From: Alteromonas portus | GTDB taxonomy: Bacteria; Pseudomonadota; Gammaproteobacteria; Enterobacterales; Alteromonadaceae | Assembly: GCF_005117025.1 (NCBI RefSeq) | Contig: NZ_SWCO01000001.1 | Coordinates: forward strand, 1-64,000 | Length of the DNA stretch: 64,000 nt | Direction of reading: 5' to 3' | Part shown: piece after piece, positions 28,104 to 38,260 of the stretch | Position numbering within the stretch: position 1 is the stretch's first letter | How the letters are laid out: each line of letters begins with the position of its first letter | Made by a program: the position numbers and the translations under genes | Notes under the pieces: model-generated | Told to the model about the DNA's origin: nothing | Databases searched by the model: none | The model's input: only the letters and a program-made list of their open reading frames with translations

Positions 28104-31100
28104 ATGCTCATTAACGACACGCTTCATACAACTTCACCCCTACGCCAGCGCATAAGAGATTACTATCGCATTAGTGAATCGGTGGCTGTGGATCAAATTC
28201 TTCCTATCGCAGAGGTTAACCCGCGTGCGCGAAGCCGCGCATGGGAACGGGCTCGTAAGATGGTACTTCAAATTCGCCGAGAACAAGAAGGGCACGGTGG
28301 TGTTGACGCATTACTAAATGAATACTCGCTATCTACAGCAGAAGGTGTGGTATTGATGTGCTTGGCTGAAGCCTTGCTGCGTGTTCCAGACAAAGCCACT
28401 CAAGATGAGCTTATTCGTGACAAGCTGTCTCAAGGACAGTGGACACCTCACTTGGGGAATTCAGAGTCGTTATTTGTTAACGCGTCGGCGTGGGGCCTGT
28501 TGTTCACGGGCAACATGGTGAACTATGCTGATAAGCGCAAGAAAGAACAGTTTGGCTTGTTAAAACAAACCCTTGGCCGCTTGGGTGAACCTGTTATTCG
28601 CCGTGCTATGAATATTGCTATGCGCGTTATGGGCCGTCAGTTCGTTATGGGCGAAACCATTGAAGATGCGGTAGAGCGCGCCAAAGAGAAAGAAACCAAA
28701 GGGTACGTATATTCTTACGATATGCTAGGCGAAGGCGCACGTACTATGCGCGACGCTGAGCGTTACTACGATGCATACGTAAAAGCCATAAAAGTAATCG
28801 GTAAAGCGGCTAACGGGCGTGGGCCTAAGCGTTCACCGGGAATATCGGTAAAGCTTTCCGCTATTCACCCGCGCTTTGAGTTTTCTCACCGCGAACGCGC
28901 CATGGCAGACATTCCGCCGCGCTTAAAAGCGCTGTGTATGATGGCGAAAGAATACGATATCGGTTTAACCGTAGATGCTGAAGAAGCTGATCGTTTAGAG
29001 CTTTCTTTAGATATTATTGAAGCCGTATTTCGCGATGAAGACCTAAATGGTTGGACTGGCTTTGGCTTGGCCGTTCAGGCCTACCAAAAACGCGCAATCC
29101 ACGTCATCGAACACTTACGTGAACTTACCCTTGAGGTAGGTCGTCCGCTAATGGTGCGTTTGGTTAAAGGCGCCTATTGGGATACTGAGATTAAGCTTAC
29201 TCAACAAGCGGGTCTTGAAGAGTTCCCTGTATTTACCCGTAAGTCGTCAACAGATGTGTCATACCATGCCTGTGCGAACCGTCTACTTGAGTATCGTGAC
29301 ACCATTTACCCGCAGTTTGCCACTCACAATGCCTATACAGCGTCTGTGATTGTTGAGCTTGCTGGTGACGACAAAGAAGGTTTTGAGTTCCAGTGTCTGC
29401 ACGGTATGGGCGATACCCTTTACGATCAGGTGGTAACACAGGATAAGATTCAGTGCCGTGTTTATGCCCCTGTAGGTGAACACGAAGACTTATTGGCCTA
29501 TCTAGTGCGTCGTCTTCTTGAAAACGGCGCGAACTCGTCGTTCGTAAACGCTATTGTTGATGATGAAAAACCGGTTGAGTCTTTGCTTGAAGATCCGGTA
29601 GAAAAAACACAACGCCTGAAAGTACGTTATAACAAGTTAATCAAAACCCCACGTGGGCTGTATGCGCCAGAGCGCGATAACTCCCGTGGTCTGGACCTAA
29701 CCGACACCAATGCGGTAACGGCGCTTAAACACGAACTTGAACGTTGGCAGGATTACTACAAAGTGACCGGTGAAGTGCCAGAAGGTGCGACAGCGGTACT
29801 TAGCCCAACTAACCACAACGACGTGGTAGGTTATCACCATTACGCTACGCCTGATGATATGCGCAAGGCATTAGATGAAGCCGAAGCTGGGTTTGAAGCA
29901 TGGTCTAAACGCGATGTAAGCGAGCGCGCTGAAATACTTAATCGAACGGCAGATGCGCTTGAGCGCCACATGGCTGAGCTTATCGCTATCTGTATGCGTG
30001 AAGCCGGTAAAGTAGCGCAAGACAGTATTGATGAAGTGCGTGAAGCCGTTGATTTCTGTCGCTACTACGCGGCGCGTGCAGAAGAGCTTGCTGAAGATCA
30101 ACGCTTACTTCCTCGTGGTGTTGTGCTTTGTATCAGTCCGTGGAACTTCCCACTAGCCATCTTCTTAGGCCAAGTGGCAGCGGCACTTGTAACAGGTAAC
30201 ACGGTTATTGCTAAGCCTGCTGAACAAACCAGCATTATTGCGCAGCGCGCGGTAGATATTATGCACTCGGTAGGGCTGCCAGAAGACGCACTGAAACTTA
30301 TTGTATCGCCTGGTAAAGAAGTGGGCGAAACCCTTCTACCAGACGAGCGCATTAGCGCGGTAATGTTCACAGGTTCAACGCAAACCGGTACGTTAATTTC
30401 TCAAGTACTTGCAGAACGTGGTGGCGAACAGGTGCCATTGATTGCAGAGACGGGCGGTCAAAACTGTATGATTGTTGATTCAACTGCACTGCCAGAGCAG
30501 GTAGTTGATGACGTGATCCACTCTGGTTTCCAAAGTGCCGGTCAGCGCTGTTCAGCACTTCGCGTATTGTTCGTACAAGACGAAATTGCTGATGATCTTA
30601 TTGAAATGCTAACCGGCGCCATGAAAGAGCTTACCGTTGGTGACCCAACGCAGCTTGCTACCGATGTAGGCCCTGTAATTGACGAGAAGGCGCTTAAGAG
30701 CCTAACCGATCACCAAGAGTTTATGAAAGATAAAGCTAAGCTGCTTTATCGCAATGAAATGCCAGCAGGCTTTGAAAACGGTACTTTCTTTGCGCCGACC
30801 TTATATGAAATCAAGAACATTGATGTGCTTGAAAAAGAAGTGTTCGGCCCTGTGGTACATATTGTTCGCTTTAAGTCGAAAGACCTTGATAGTGTGCTAG
30901 AGCAAATCAATGGCACAGGTTACGGCCTGACTATGGGCATTCACTCGCGTATTGAAGAGCGTGCCAACGAGCTAGCAGCGAAGAGCCGCGCGGGTAACGT
31001 GTACATTAACCGCAACATGATTGGCGCTATTGTTGGCGTTCAGCCATTCGGTGGACGTGGATTGTCTGGTACAGGTCCAAAAGCGGGTGGCCCTAACTAT

Positions 31101-31901
31101 CTGCCTCGCTTAATGATGGAGCGTGCCACACCTAAGCCATCGCACATTGATGATGTAGACGGGACCGATGCAGCACTTGTAGGTGATGAAAAGATTGCCG
31201 AGCGCGCGCACGTAATGATGGATAAAGCGAAAGCGGTAGAAGTGCAGTGGCGTCATACGCCGTTGAATGACCGTATTTCTATGGTACGTCAGCTTCTGGC
31301 AAAAATTGCGAAAGTAGACATTGTTGATGAGCTTGCTGATGACTTGAACCGTACGCTTGCGACGGCGCGCCAGCAGTTAACCAGTGTTGAACGCAAGCTT
31401 GCCAAGCCACAAACCTTGCCGGGACCAACAGGTGAATCGAACAAGCTTTATCTGGAGCCTCGCGGGATCTTAGTGTGTTTTGCCGATAAAGAAGTAACCT
31501 TTGAATACTGGTTACTGTCTATTGTGACCGCGCTATCAACGGGTAACCCGGTAGTATCAGTTGTGTCTGAAATCTTTTATGAAGAAGCCGTTGAAATTCA
31601 AAACAAGTTTGAATCAACTGGCGCACCAAAAGGCTTATTCCAAGTAGCGCGTCTTGCGCATCTAGATACCTTGCTAATGGATGAAGATTTATCTGGCGTT
31701 GTGGTCGACTCTGGTACTGAGCGTACTGCGCGTATTACAGCAATGCTGTCATCTCGCGAAGGGGCTATCTTGCCGGTTATCACAGCTGAATATAATGACA
31801 ACCTTATTCAGCGTTTGATGACCGAAAAAACCATCAGTATCGATACTACGGCATCAGGCGGTAACACATCGCTGATGACCTTGGTCGAAGACGATGAATA
31901 A
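28104..31901 (+). CDS. putA: Bifunctional proline dehydrogenase / glutamate semialdehyde dehydrogenase PutA
   Basis: Oxidises proline to glutamate in two steps using FAD and NAD+. The 1265-residue protein has an N-terminal helical arm, a proline dehydrogenase barrel (about 130-480), an aldehyde dehydrogenase domain (about 560-1010, with the glutamate in IAETGGQN and catalytic C816 in GQRCSALR) and a long C-terminal domain (about 1040-1265) of the type that covers the substrate tunnel. Unlike E. coli PutA it does not start with a ribbon-helix-helix repressor domain, so it should not regulate its own gene. A terminator follows at 31979. Confidence 0.95.
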   Translation: MLINDTLHTTSPLRQRIRDYYRISESVAVDQILPIAEVNPRARSRAWERARKMVLQIRREQEGHGGVDALLNEYSLSTAEGVVLMCLAEALLRVPDKATQDELIRDKLSQGQWTPHLGNSESLFVNASAWGLLFTGNMVNYADKRKKEQFGLLKQTLGRLGEPVIRRAMNIAMRVMGRQFVMGETIEDAVERAKEKETKGYVYSYDMLGEGARTMRDAERYYDAYVKAIKVIGKAANGRGPKRSPGISVKLSAIHPRFEFSHRERAMADIPPRLKALCMMAKEYDIGLTVDAEEADRLELSLDIIEAVFRDEDLNGWTGFGLAVQAYQKRAIHVIEHLRELTLEVGRPLMVRLVKGAYWDTEIKLTQQAGLEEFPVFTRKSSTDVSYHACANRLLEYRDTIYPQFATHNAYTASVIVELAGDDKEGFEFQCLHGMGDTLYDQVVTQDKIQCRVYAPVGEHEDLLAYLVRRLLENGANSSFVNAIVDDEKPVESLLEDPVEKTQRLKVRYNKLIKTPRGLYAPERDNSRGLDLTDTNAVTALKHELERWQDYYKVTGEVPEGATAVLSPTNHNDVVGYHHYATPDDMRKALDEAEAGFEAWSKRDVSERAEILNRTADALERHMAELIAICMREAGKVAQDSIDEVREAVDFCRYYAARAEELAEDQRLLPRGVVLCISPWNFPLAIFLGQVAAALVTGNTVIAKPAEQTSIIAQRAVDIMHSVGLPEDALKLIVSPGKEVGETLLPDERISAVMFTGSTQTGTLISQVLAERGGEQVPLIAETGGQNCMIVDSTALPEQVVDDVIHSGFQSAGQRCSALRVLFVQDEIADDLIEMLTGAMKELTVGDPTQLATDVGPVIDEKALKSLTDHQEFMKDKAKLLYRNEMPAGFENGTFFAPTLYEIKNIDVLEKEVFGPVVHIVRFKSKDLDSVLEQINGTGYGLTMGIHSRIEERANELAAKSRAGNVYINRNMIGAIVGVQPFGGRGLSGTGPKAGGPNYLPRLMMERATPKPSHIDDVDGTDAALVGDEKIAERAHVMMDKAKAVEVQWRHTPLNDRISMVRQLLAKIAKVDIVDELADDLNRTLATARQQLTSVERKLAKPQTLPGPTGESNKLYLEPRGILVCFADKEVTFEYWLLSIVTALSTGNPVVSVVSEIFYEEAVEIQNKFESTGAPKGLFQVARLAHLDTLLMDEDLSGVVVDSGTERTARITAMLSSREGAILPVITAEYNDNLIQRLMTEKTISIDTTASGGNTSLMTLVEDDE

Positions 31902-31978
31902 GCGGTAATACTTGTTGCAAGTAGTTCCTAGACAGAATAGCTATTTACTAAAGTAGCGAGTGTTACAAGATTCCAGTT

Positions 31979-32003
31979 AAAGGCCAGCGTTACGCTGGCC
32001 TTT
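31979..32003 (+). terminator. Terminator of putA
   Basis: Eleven-base-pair stem AAAGGCCAGCG/CGCTGGCCTTT with a TTA loop; the T-tract is short but the stem is very stable. Confidence 0.8.
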
Positions 32004-32040
32004 CTAATTTCAGCCCGTTACTTTTCCATTAATTTCTTAA

Positions 32041-32065
32041 TCTCTTCTCTTCTCTTCTCTTCTCT
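32041..32065 (+). repeat. Pentanucleotide tandem repeat (TCTCT)5
   Basis: Five exact copies of TCTCT followed by further pyrimidine-rich sequence to about 32090. It lies between the putA terminator and the operator-like repeat of the efflux operon, and its copy number could vary by slippage. Confidence 0.85.
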
Positions 32066-32092
32066 TTCCTTCCTTCTTCTATTTCCCCTTTT

Positions 32093-32110
32093 CTTAACCG
32101 AGCCTTAACC
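32093..32110 (+). promoter_or_regulatory. Direct-repeat operator candidate for an OmpR/PhoB-type regulator
   Basis: CTTAACC occurs at 32093-32099 and again at 32104-32110, spaced by one helical turn (11 bp). Response regulators of the OmpR/PhoB family bind such tandem half-sites. A -35-like TTGAAA starts six bases downstream (32117-32122), a common activator position; the -10 is weak. The likely binder is the regulator encoded at 38232-38969 in the same operon. Confidence 0.5.
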
Positions 32111-32200
32111 CTGCGTTTGAAATACTAGTGCCAGTTAATTTAAAAAAGTTGTGCGTAGTACTCCAAGTGTAAGCTACGCGCTAAGCAATAGGCACGAGTA

Positions 32201-33631
32201 ATGGGCAAGATAAAACTGACGGTAAATAGTATTACCCTTTGCATTTTGCTGTCTGCATGCACAAGTACTGATGACAGAACGTTGAGCGAAACGGCATCGT
32301 CGACAACGGGAAATAACGTTGTGTGGCAGTCTCAACTGGAGCAACAAAAGTCAGCGCAAACATTGGCTTTGAATTCAAATACGTCATTAACCGATGTCAT
32401 TGATATTAAGGGGCTACCTCACTTAGCAAGCTACATTGATGAAGCCTTGTCTTCTAATGCTAGTCTACAGCAGTCGTTAATAACGCTTAGAAAAGCACAG
32501 GTAGCCATTGATAGTGCAAAAGCAGACAGAAACCTGAATGTTGACACAAGTTTCTCTGCATCAAAAAGTGAAACGAGTAATGACAGCACATCTACCAACT
32601 TAAATACAAGCAATCCGAGCTATAGCGCTAGCTTGAACGTGAGTTGGGAACTGGACTTATGGCAAAAAATTAGCGATGGAATAAGCGCAGCAAGCTTTGA
32701 TGCAGCTAGTGCCAGAGCCAGCTATCAGTCTGCAAGAGACTCTTTGGTTGCTAATGTAATAAGAAGCTATATCGACGTACTCACTCAGCAACAGTTATTA
32801 AATATTGAACTAGAGCGGCTGTTGGTACTGGAAAATAACGAGGCCGTTATTTTAAAGCGTTATAGCACCGGTCTAGGAAGTTTGGACGACCTAGATACCG
32901 CACGTACTAGCAGTGCAAATACCCGCGCTACTATTGCCCAATATGAAAATGCATTGTCATCAGCAAAGCGCACGTTGGCCGTACTCTTAGGCAGGCAAGA
33001 TCAATCGCTAAATGAACTTAACACTCAAGTTAGTTTTCCCGATGTGTTATTGCCACTGACAACTTTGCCCAAACAAGATCTAGCGCGTAGACCCGACCTT
33101 CAGGCGGCCTTTTATACTTTAAAGGCAACAGAGTTCGAAGTAGATGTGGCTTATAAAGCCCTGCTGCCAAGTATTAGTTTGTCTGCATCACTTTCTGACA
33201 GTGCTTCTACACCTTCACAAGCCTTGTTTACTAACCCTTTATGGAGTTTGCTTGGGCAGATGACTGCGCCACTGTTTCAGGGCGGCGCTTTAAGGGCGCA
33301 AATTGAAGATGCAAAGTTAACCTCAGCTAACGCTTGGTGGCAGTATCGCGAGACGCTATTAACGGCGGTACAGGAAACCCAAAATGCGCTGGATAGCGAA
33401 ACCGCATTGAGTGCTCGAATTAGTCACACCAACGTAGCGCTTGCCAACGCAGAACGCAGTGTTTCTACCCTTGAAGGTCAATATCGGCAAGGCCTCGCTG
33501 ATATTTTGGACTTACTATCCGTGTATGACACGCGTTTTAACCTACAAGCTCAGGCAGTAGAGCTTTACGCCGAGAAACTACAAAACCGAATTGACTTAGG
33601 CCTAGCCCTTGGCCTTGGAGTGTCACAATGA
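32201..33631 (+). CDS. Outer-membrane efflux lipoprotein (OprM/NodT-type OMF)
   Basis: Trimeric outer-membrane channel of a tripartite pump. The N terminus ends in the lipobox LLSAC near residue 20. Two OEP repeats form the body (476 aa), with typical sequences such as LDLWQKISDGISAA and KQDLARRPDLQAA. The stop codon overlaps the adaptor ATG by four bases, so expression is coupled. It is the first gene of the five-gene efflux operon. Confidence 0.93.
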   Translation: MGKIKLTVNSITLCILLSACTSTDDRTLSETASSTTGNNVVWQSQLEQQKSAQTLALNSNTSLTDVIDIKGLPHLASYIDEALSSNASLQQSLITLRKAQVAIDSAKADRNLNVDTSFSASKSETSNDSTSTNLNTSNPSYSASLNVSWELDLWQKISDGISAASFDAASARASYQSARDSLVANVIRSYIDVLTQQQLLNIELERLLVLENNEAVILKRYSTGLGSLDDLDTARTSSANTRATIAQYENALSSAKRTLAVLLGRQDQSLNELNTQVSFPDVLLPLTTLPKQDLARRPDLQAAFYTLKATEFEVDVAYKALLPSISLSASLSDSASTPSQALFTNPLWSLLGQMTAPLFQGGALRAQIEDAKLTSANAWWQYRETLLTAVQETQNALDSETALSARISHTNVALANAERSVSTLEGQYRQGLADILDLLSVYDTRFNLQAQAVELYAEKLQNRIDLGLALGLGVSQ

Positions 33632-35043
33632 GAAACAAACGAATTATTGTAACTTTACTTGCCGCCGCAAGTATTGCGCTAGCGGTTATGTATACCATGA
33701 TGAATATGGGCGCCCAACATCCCGGCGCAAAACCGCAGACCACATCAAAGTCTTCGCCTTCGTTACCCGCTGATACTGAGCAGCCAGAAGAAAGCCCCCA
33801 GCGAAATAGACCTGCACAGGGAGAGCGTCCACCAAGGGGAGATTTGTCTAGTAGTGGTATGCCCCGTCCCCAAAAAACGCAGCAAAAGGGCAGTGCCCAA
33901 CTGACGGAATTGGCTCAAGTGGGCGTTATTAGCGTAACCGCCGATAGCTACAACGCAAGAGTGAAAGGGTATGGTCAGGTTGTCCCTCAAGATAGTTTGA
34001 GCTTAGTCGCTCAGGTTAGTGGTCAAGTTACTGATATATCTTCGTCTTTTAAAACTGGCGCATTGGTGCCTAACAACACCGTATTGGCACGTATTGATGA
34101 CACCAGCTACCAACAGGCGTTGGCAAGTGCAAATGCTACCTATCAAGCGGCTGTGGTAAGTCTAGAAGAAGAACGATTACAGGGTATTCAAGCGAAAGAT
34201 GAATGGACACGCTCAGGGCTTGATGGTGAACCTTTATCGGCGTTAGTACTGCGTGAACCACAGCTAAAAGCCGCCCAAGCCACTCTGGATGAAGCAGAGC
34301 AAAGTGTAAGCTCAGCAAAGCGAGATTTGGCTTTTACCTCGTTACGTGCCCCTTTTAACGCGTTGGTGGTCAGCCGTGACATTGCGCTAGGGAGCTATGT
34401 TCAAGCTGGCAGTGCTGTTGCCACACTCTATTCTGCAGATATCGCCGAAGTTGCTATTGGTCTCTCACCTAGTCAATGGGCTCAATTACCTACTGGTGCT
34501 GAAACGCAATTGTCTGGTGATGTGCCTCTTAACTGGGCAGTAACGCTTACCGATACCACCACGGGAAATACATGGGAAGCCAGTATTATTCGCGCTGAAT
34601 GGCATCAAAGCGATACCACTCGTCAGCGTAACGCCATAGCGGTAGTTGAGAAGCCGCTGGCGCAATCAACGCCTCTTTTATTTGGAAGCTTTGTGCAGGC
34701 AGATATTGAAGGAAGGTTGCTCGACAATGTGTGGAAACTGCCGGCTTCCGCTATCTCGCAAAAGCAAGAAGTATGGTTAGTAATGCCATCTACCGGACAG
34801 TTAGCAAAATTTACGCCTTCGGTACTGTTCGAAAGCGAAGGCTATGCCTACATCACCCCGCCAAAAATCAGTGACATTACGGGTAATGTTGGGGCCGAAA
34901 TAAGCGGGGGTAGCATGCCTGAGCAAGCTGGCGAATTGCATCAAGCGCTGGTGGTTGCACGTCCTCTAAACAGCTATCTGGTGAATACTAAAGTACTGCC
35001 TGTGGTGGAAGGGCAAACAGGAGGGCAAGCCAGTGACAAATAA
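33628..35043 (+). CDS. RND efflux periplasmic adaptor subunit
   Basis: Membrane-fusion protein of 471 aa that links the pump to the outer-membrane channel. A single N-terminal transmembrane/signal segment (IIVTLLAAASIALAVMYTM) is followed by a proline-rich linker (about 35-95). The lipoyl/coiled-coil hairpin region (VVPQDSLSLVAQVSGQV to LRAPFNALVVSRDIALGSYV) and a C-terminal beta-barrel come next. Its last 11 bases overlap the pump gene. Confidence 0.93.
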   Translation: MRNKRIIVTLLAAASIALAVMYTMMNMGAQHPGAKPQTTSKSSPSLPADTEQPEESPQRNRPAQGERPPRGDLSSSGMPRPQKTQQKGSAQLTELAQVGVISVTADSYNARVKGYGQVVPQDSLSLVAQVSGQVTDISSSFKTGALVPNNTVLARIDDTSYQQALASANATYQAAVVSLEEERLQGIQAKDEWTRSGLDGEPLSALVLREPQLKAAQATLDEAEQSVSSAKRDLAFTSLRAPFNALVVSRDIALGSYVQAGSAVATLYSADIAEVAIGLSPSQWAQLPTGAETQLSGDVPLNWAVTLTDTTTGNTWEASIIRAEWHQSDTTRQRNAIAVVEKPLAQSTPLLFGSFVQADIEGRLLDNVWKLPASAISQKQEVWLVMPSTGQLAKFTPSVLFESEGYAYITPPKISDITGNVGAEISGGSMPEQAGELHQALVVARPLNSYLVNTKVLPVVEGQTGGQASDK

Positions 35044-38000
35044 TCGAGAAGGCGAGCCATTTGACGGCAGCGAAGAGCCTAAGGGTAATAGACATAACGG
35101 GGAAAGTTCTCGAGGAATTATCGCTTGGTTTGCACAAAATTCGGTGGCAGCTAATTTGCTTATGATCAGCCTAATTGTGCTTGGCTTAGTTTCAATGAAC
35201 GATATCCGCAAAGAGGCGTTTCCAAGCATGGAGCCTCGTTTCGTGACCATTTCAATGACATATGATAGCGGTGACCCCAAACAAGCCGAAGAAGGGATTG
35301 CCATTAAAATTGAATCCGCTCTTGAGGCGATCCCGGGGATTAAGCGAATTACGTCTACCTCGAACGCCAGCGGCGCAAGTGTGCAGGTAGAAAAGGAAAC
35401 CGAATACGATTTAGACACACTTTTCAACGACATTAAAACCGAAGTAGACAGTATTTCTAACTTCCCGTCAGATGCTGAAAACCCTGTTATCAGCAAAGCG
35501 CGTCGTCAAGAACATGCTATTTGGGTGCAGCTTTATGGTGATGTAGACCATGCTACGCTTCAGTATTTAGGGGAGCAATTAGAGCGAGATTTACTGGCAA
35601 AAGAGGACATCAGGGAAGTCAGCGCCGGCAGCTTTGTAGACCCTATGATGTCTATTGAAATAGACGAAGGTAAGCTTCAGGCCTACGGATTAACGCTGTC
35701 AGACGTAGCTGATGCCGTTAACCAAGAATCGAATACCGCGCTTACAACCAGCTTGCGCAACAAAGAAAAAGTGATTCGTTTAAAAGCCTCTGAGCAGTCT
35801 TATTGGGCGAAAGATTTTGCCGACATTCCTCTAATTACCGATAGTAATGGCGTCATACTCACCGTTGGTGATGTTGCTACAGTGCGAGACATGTTTGCCG
35901 ATGATAGCTATCACTTGTCGCGTTACAACGGCACAAATGGGTATGGTATCCAGGTGCTTATGGATGAATATGGTGACGTAACCAAAATCGTACAGCAGGC
36001 TCACGAAGTAGTGGATGCGTGGCACGAAAAAGGCTTGCTACCTGAAGGTGTCGAGCTTGAAACCTGGTATGACAAAAGCACACTTATTACCGAGCGCTTG
36101 GCGTTACTTACCAGCAATGCGCTTATGGGCATTGTGTTAGTGTTTGTTACTCTTGCCGTATTTCTTAATTTACGCGTGGCATTTTGGGTGGCGGCTGGCT
36201 TGCCCTTTATTTTCTTTGGCACTCTGTACTTCATGACCGACAGCTATACGGGAATGACGCTAAACGAAATGACCACATTCGGTTTTATCATGGCCCTTGG
36301 CATTGTGGTGGACGATGCTGTGGTGGTGGGGGAGAGCGTGTACGCCACGCGTAAGCAGCACGGCGATACGCTTCAAAACACTATTTTAGGTACTCATAAA
36401 GTGGCGGTTCCTACACTGTTTGGGGTGTTGACCACAGTCGCTACCTTCTTCGCGCTATCGAACGTATCGGGTGGCTTAGGTACCCTTTATTCCCAGTTTG
36501 GCACTATTGTTACTTTGTGTTTGTTGCTGTCGGTAGTGGAATCGAAGCTCATTCTGCCTTCCCACTTAGCCCATTTGCCAACCAAGCAAAAAGCGCGAAG
36601 GGGCTTAGGTGGCGTATGGAATAAAGTGCAGCAAAAAGCAGATGGTGGGCTTCAGTGGTTTAACTACCGCGTGTATCAGCGCGTGTTGAAAGTTGCCGTA
36701 GCCTACCGCTATGCCGCCGTACTGTTGTTTGTTGCTTTGTTTGTCATGGTGGTTAGCTTACCGCTAACGGGGGTGGTAAGAGTAAGTTTCTTCCCTAGTA
36801 TGCAGGGCGACACCGTATCGGCCAATATGTCGCTTTACAGCGATGCTAGCTACGGGCAAAACGAACGCAACTTAATGCTGCTAGAGAAAAATGCGCTTGA
36901 GGCAGACCGCCAATTAACCCAAGAAAACGGCGCAGATAAAAGTGGTATCAGCAGTTTGCAAGTGACGGCGAGTGGCGACCAAAGCGGCACAATCACCATT
37001 TCACTTGATGAAGACTCCTCTTATTCTCTTGATGAATTGTCGGCACGCTGGAATGCCTTAACCGGCAATCTAGAAGGCGTAAAAAGCCTCAAAATACGCT
37101 CAAGACGAGAAATGGTTGATGGGTTTAATGTTGAAATTAAAAGCATCAACGACGATACACTGACGGCAGCTAATGATGCCTTTGTTGAGGTACTCAACAA
37201 CATTGACGGCGTATACGCAGTTGAGAGTTCACTAACTCCCGGTGAAGCCATGATGCGTTTTGAACTTACCCCTGAAGGGCGTGCACTGGGATTAAATACC
37301 CAAAGCCTATCGCAACAGCTGTTAAAAGCATTTGGTGGAGAGATTGTTCAGCGCTACCTGCGCGATAAAAACGAAGTAAAAGTTAGGGTGCGTTATCCTG
37401 AAAAAGACAGGATGAACCCGTCTGATGTAATGAATACACAGGTACGTCTGGACGATGGCACCGTAGTACCGCTTTCTGTAGTGGCTAACGTTATTCAAGA
37501 TGTACAAGAAAAACAGGTGGTACGTATAGACGGTCTACGGGCCTTAACGGTAAGCGCGTCGGTGGATAGTGATGTTATTACTTCTACAGAACTGGTGAAT
37601 TATCTTAATAGTGAGTTTGTCCCTCAGTTGGAACGCCAGTACCAAGACTTGGCGCTTTATTTTGCCGGTGAAGCCGAACAGCAAGCTGAAACGCAAAGCT
37701 CTATGCAGAGCGTGTTTATATTAGCTTTGCTGTCTATTTTTGCGTTGTTAGCGATACCGCTTAAATCCTACGTACAGCCGCTTATTATAATGACCGCCAT
37801 CCCTTTCGGTATTGTCGGAGCTATCATCGGCCACTGGTCGAATGGACTAATGATAAGCCTGCTTTCACTAAACGGTATTTTGGCCCTTAGCGGGGTAGTG
37901 GTTAACGACAGTTTGCTGTTAGTTTCACGATTTAATGCTTTGCGAGAAGAAGGTGTGTCGGTAGAAGCGGCGGTTATAGAAGCCTGCACCAGTCGTTTGC

Positions 38001-38260
38001 GTGCCGTGTTACTTACCTCCATAACCACGTTTGTCGGTTTGTACCCTATATTGGGAGAAACCTCGATACAAGCACAGTTCTTGATCCCGGCAGCCGCATC
38101 ACTGGGGTATGGTATTTTGTTTGCTACCGTCATCACACTTTTATTAATACCCGCATTACTGTTAATTTATGACGATGTAAGCCGTTTAATGGCAAAGCAT
38201 TTAGTTAAACCCTTAGTGGAGAGAACGGTTAATGATACGCGTGTTACTAGTGGAAGATGA
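35033..38260 (+). CDS. RND efflux pump, inner-membrane permease
   Basis: Proton-driven exporter of 1075 aa with the RND layout of twelve transmembrane helices and two large periplasmic loops. The proton-relay aspartate pair is present in helix 4 (GIVVDDAVVVGE). The start is a GTG at 35033, inside the end of the adaptor gene; no upstream alternative is available. The substrate cannot be read from sequence; relatives in marine bacteria export hydrophobic compounds. It overlaps the response regulator gene by 29 bases, so pump and regulator are transcribed together. Confidence 0.94.
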   Translation: MTNNREGEPFDGSEEPKGNRHNGESSRGIIAWFAQNSVAANLLMISLIVLGLVSMNDIRKEAFPSMEPRFVTISMTYDSGDPKQAEEGIAIKIESALEAIPGIKRITSTSNASGASVQVEKETEYDLDTLFNDIKTEVDSISNFPSDAENPVISKARRQEHAIWVQLYGDVDHATLQYLGEQLERDLLAKEDIREVSAGSFVDPMMSIEIDEGKLQAYGLTLSDVADAVNQESNTALTTSLRNKEKVIRLKASEQSYWAKDFADIPLITDSNGVILTVGDVATVRDMFADDSYHLSRYNGTNGYGIQVLMDEYGDVTKIVQQAHEVVDAWHEKGLLPEGVELETWYDKSTLITERLALLTSNALMGIVLVFVTLAVFLNLRVAFWVAAGLPFIFFGTLYFMTDSYTGMTLNEMTTFGFIMALGIVVDDAVVVGESVYATRKQHGDTLQNTILGTHKVAVPTLFGVLTTVATFFALSNVSGGLGTLYSQFGTIVTLCLLLSVVESKLILPSHLAHLPTKQKARRGLGGVWNKVQQKADGGLQWFNYRVYQRVLKVAVAYRYAAVLLFVALFVMVVSLPLTGVVRVSFFPSMQGDTVSANMSLYSDASYGQNERNLMLLEKNALEADRQLTQENGADKSGISSLQVTASGDQSGTITISLDEDSSYSLDELSARWNALTGNLEGVKSLKIRSRREMVDGFNVEIKSINDDTLTAANDAFVEVLNNIDGVYAVESSLTPGEAMMRFELTPEGRALGLNTQSLSQQLLKAFGGEIVQRYLRDKNEVKVRVRYPEKDRMNPSDVMNTQVRLDDGTVVPLSVVANVIQDVQEKQVVRIDGLRALTVSASVDSDVITSTELVNYLNSEFVPQLERQYQDLALYFAGEAEQQAETQSSMQSVFILALLSIFALLAIPLKSYVQPLIIMTAIPFGIVGAIIGHWSNGLMISLLSLNGILALSGVVVNDSLLLVSRFNALREEGVSVEAAVIEACTSRLRAVLLTSITTFVGLYPILGETSIQAQFLIPAAASLGYGILFATVITLLLIPALLLIYDDVSRLMAKHLVKPLVERTVNDTRVTSGR

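Noticed and set aside
27742..28104. 120-codon minus-strand frame next to putA
   Set aside because: Composition looks random, with no convincing ribosome-binding sequence or recognisable fold; it overlaps the putA control region.
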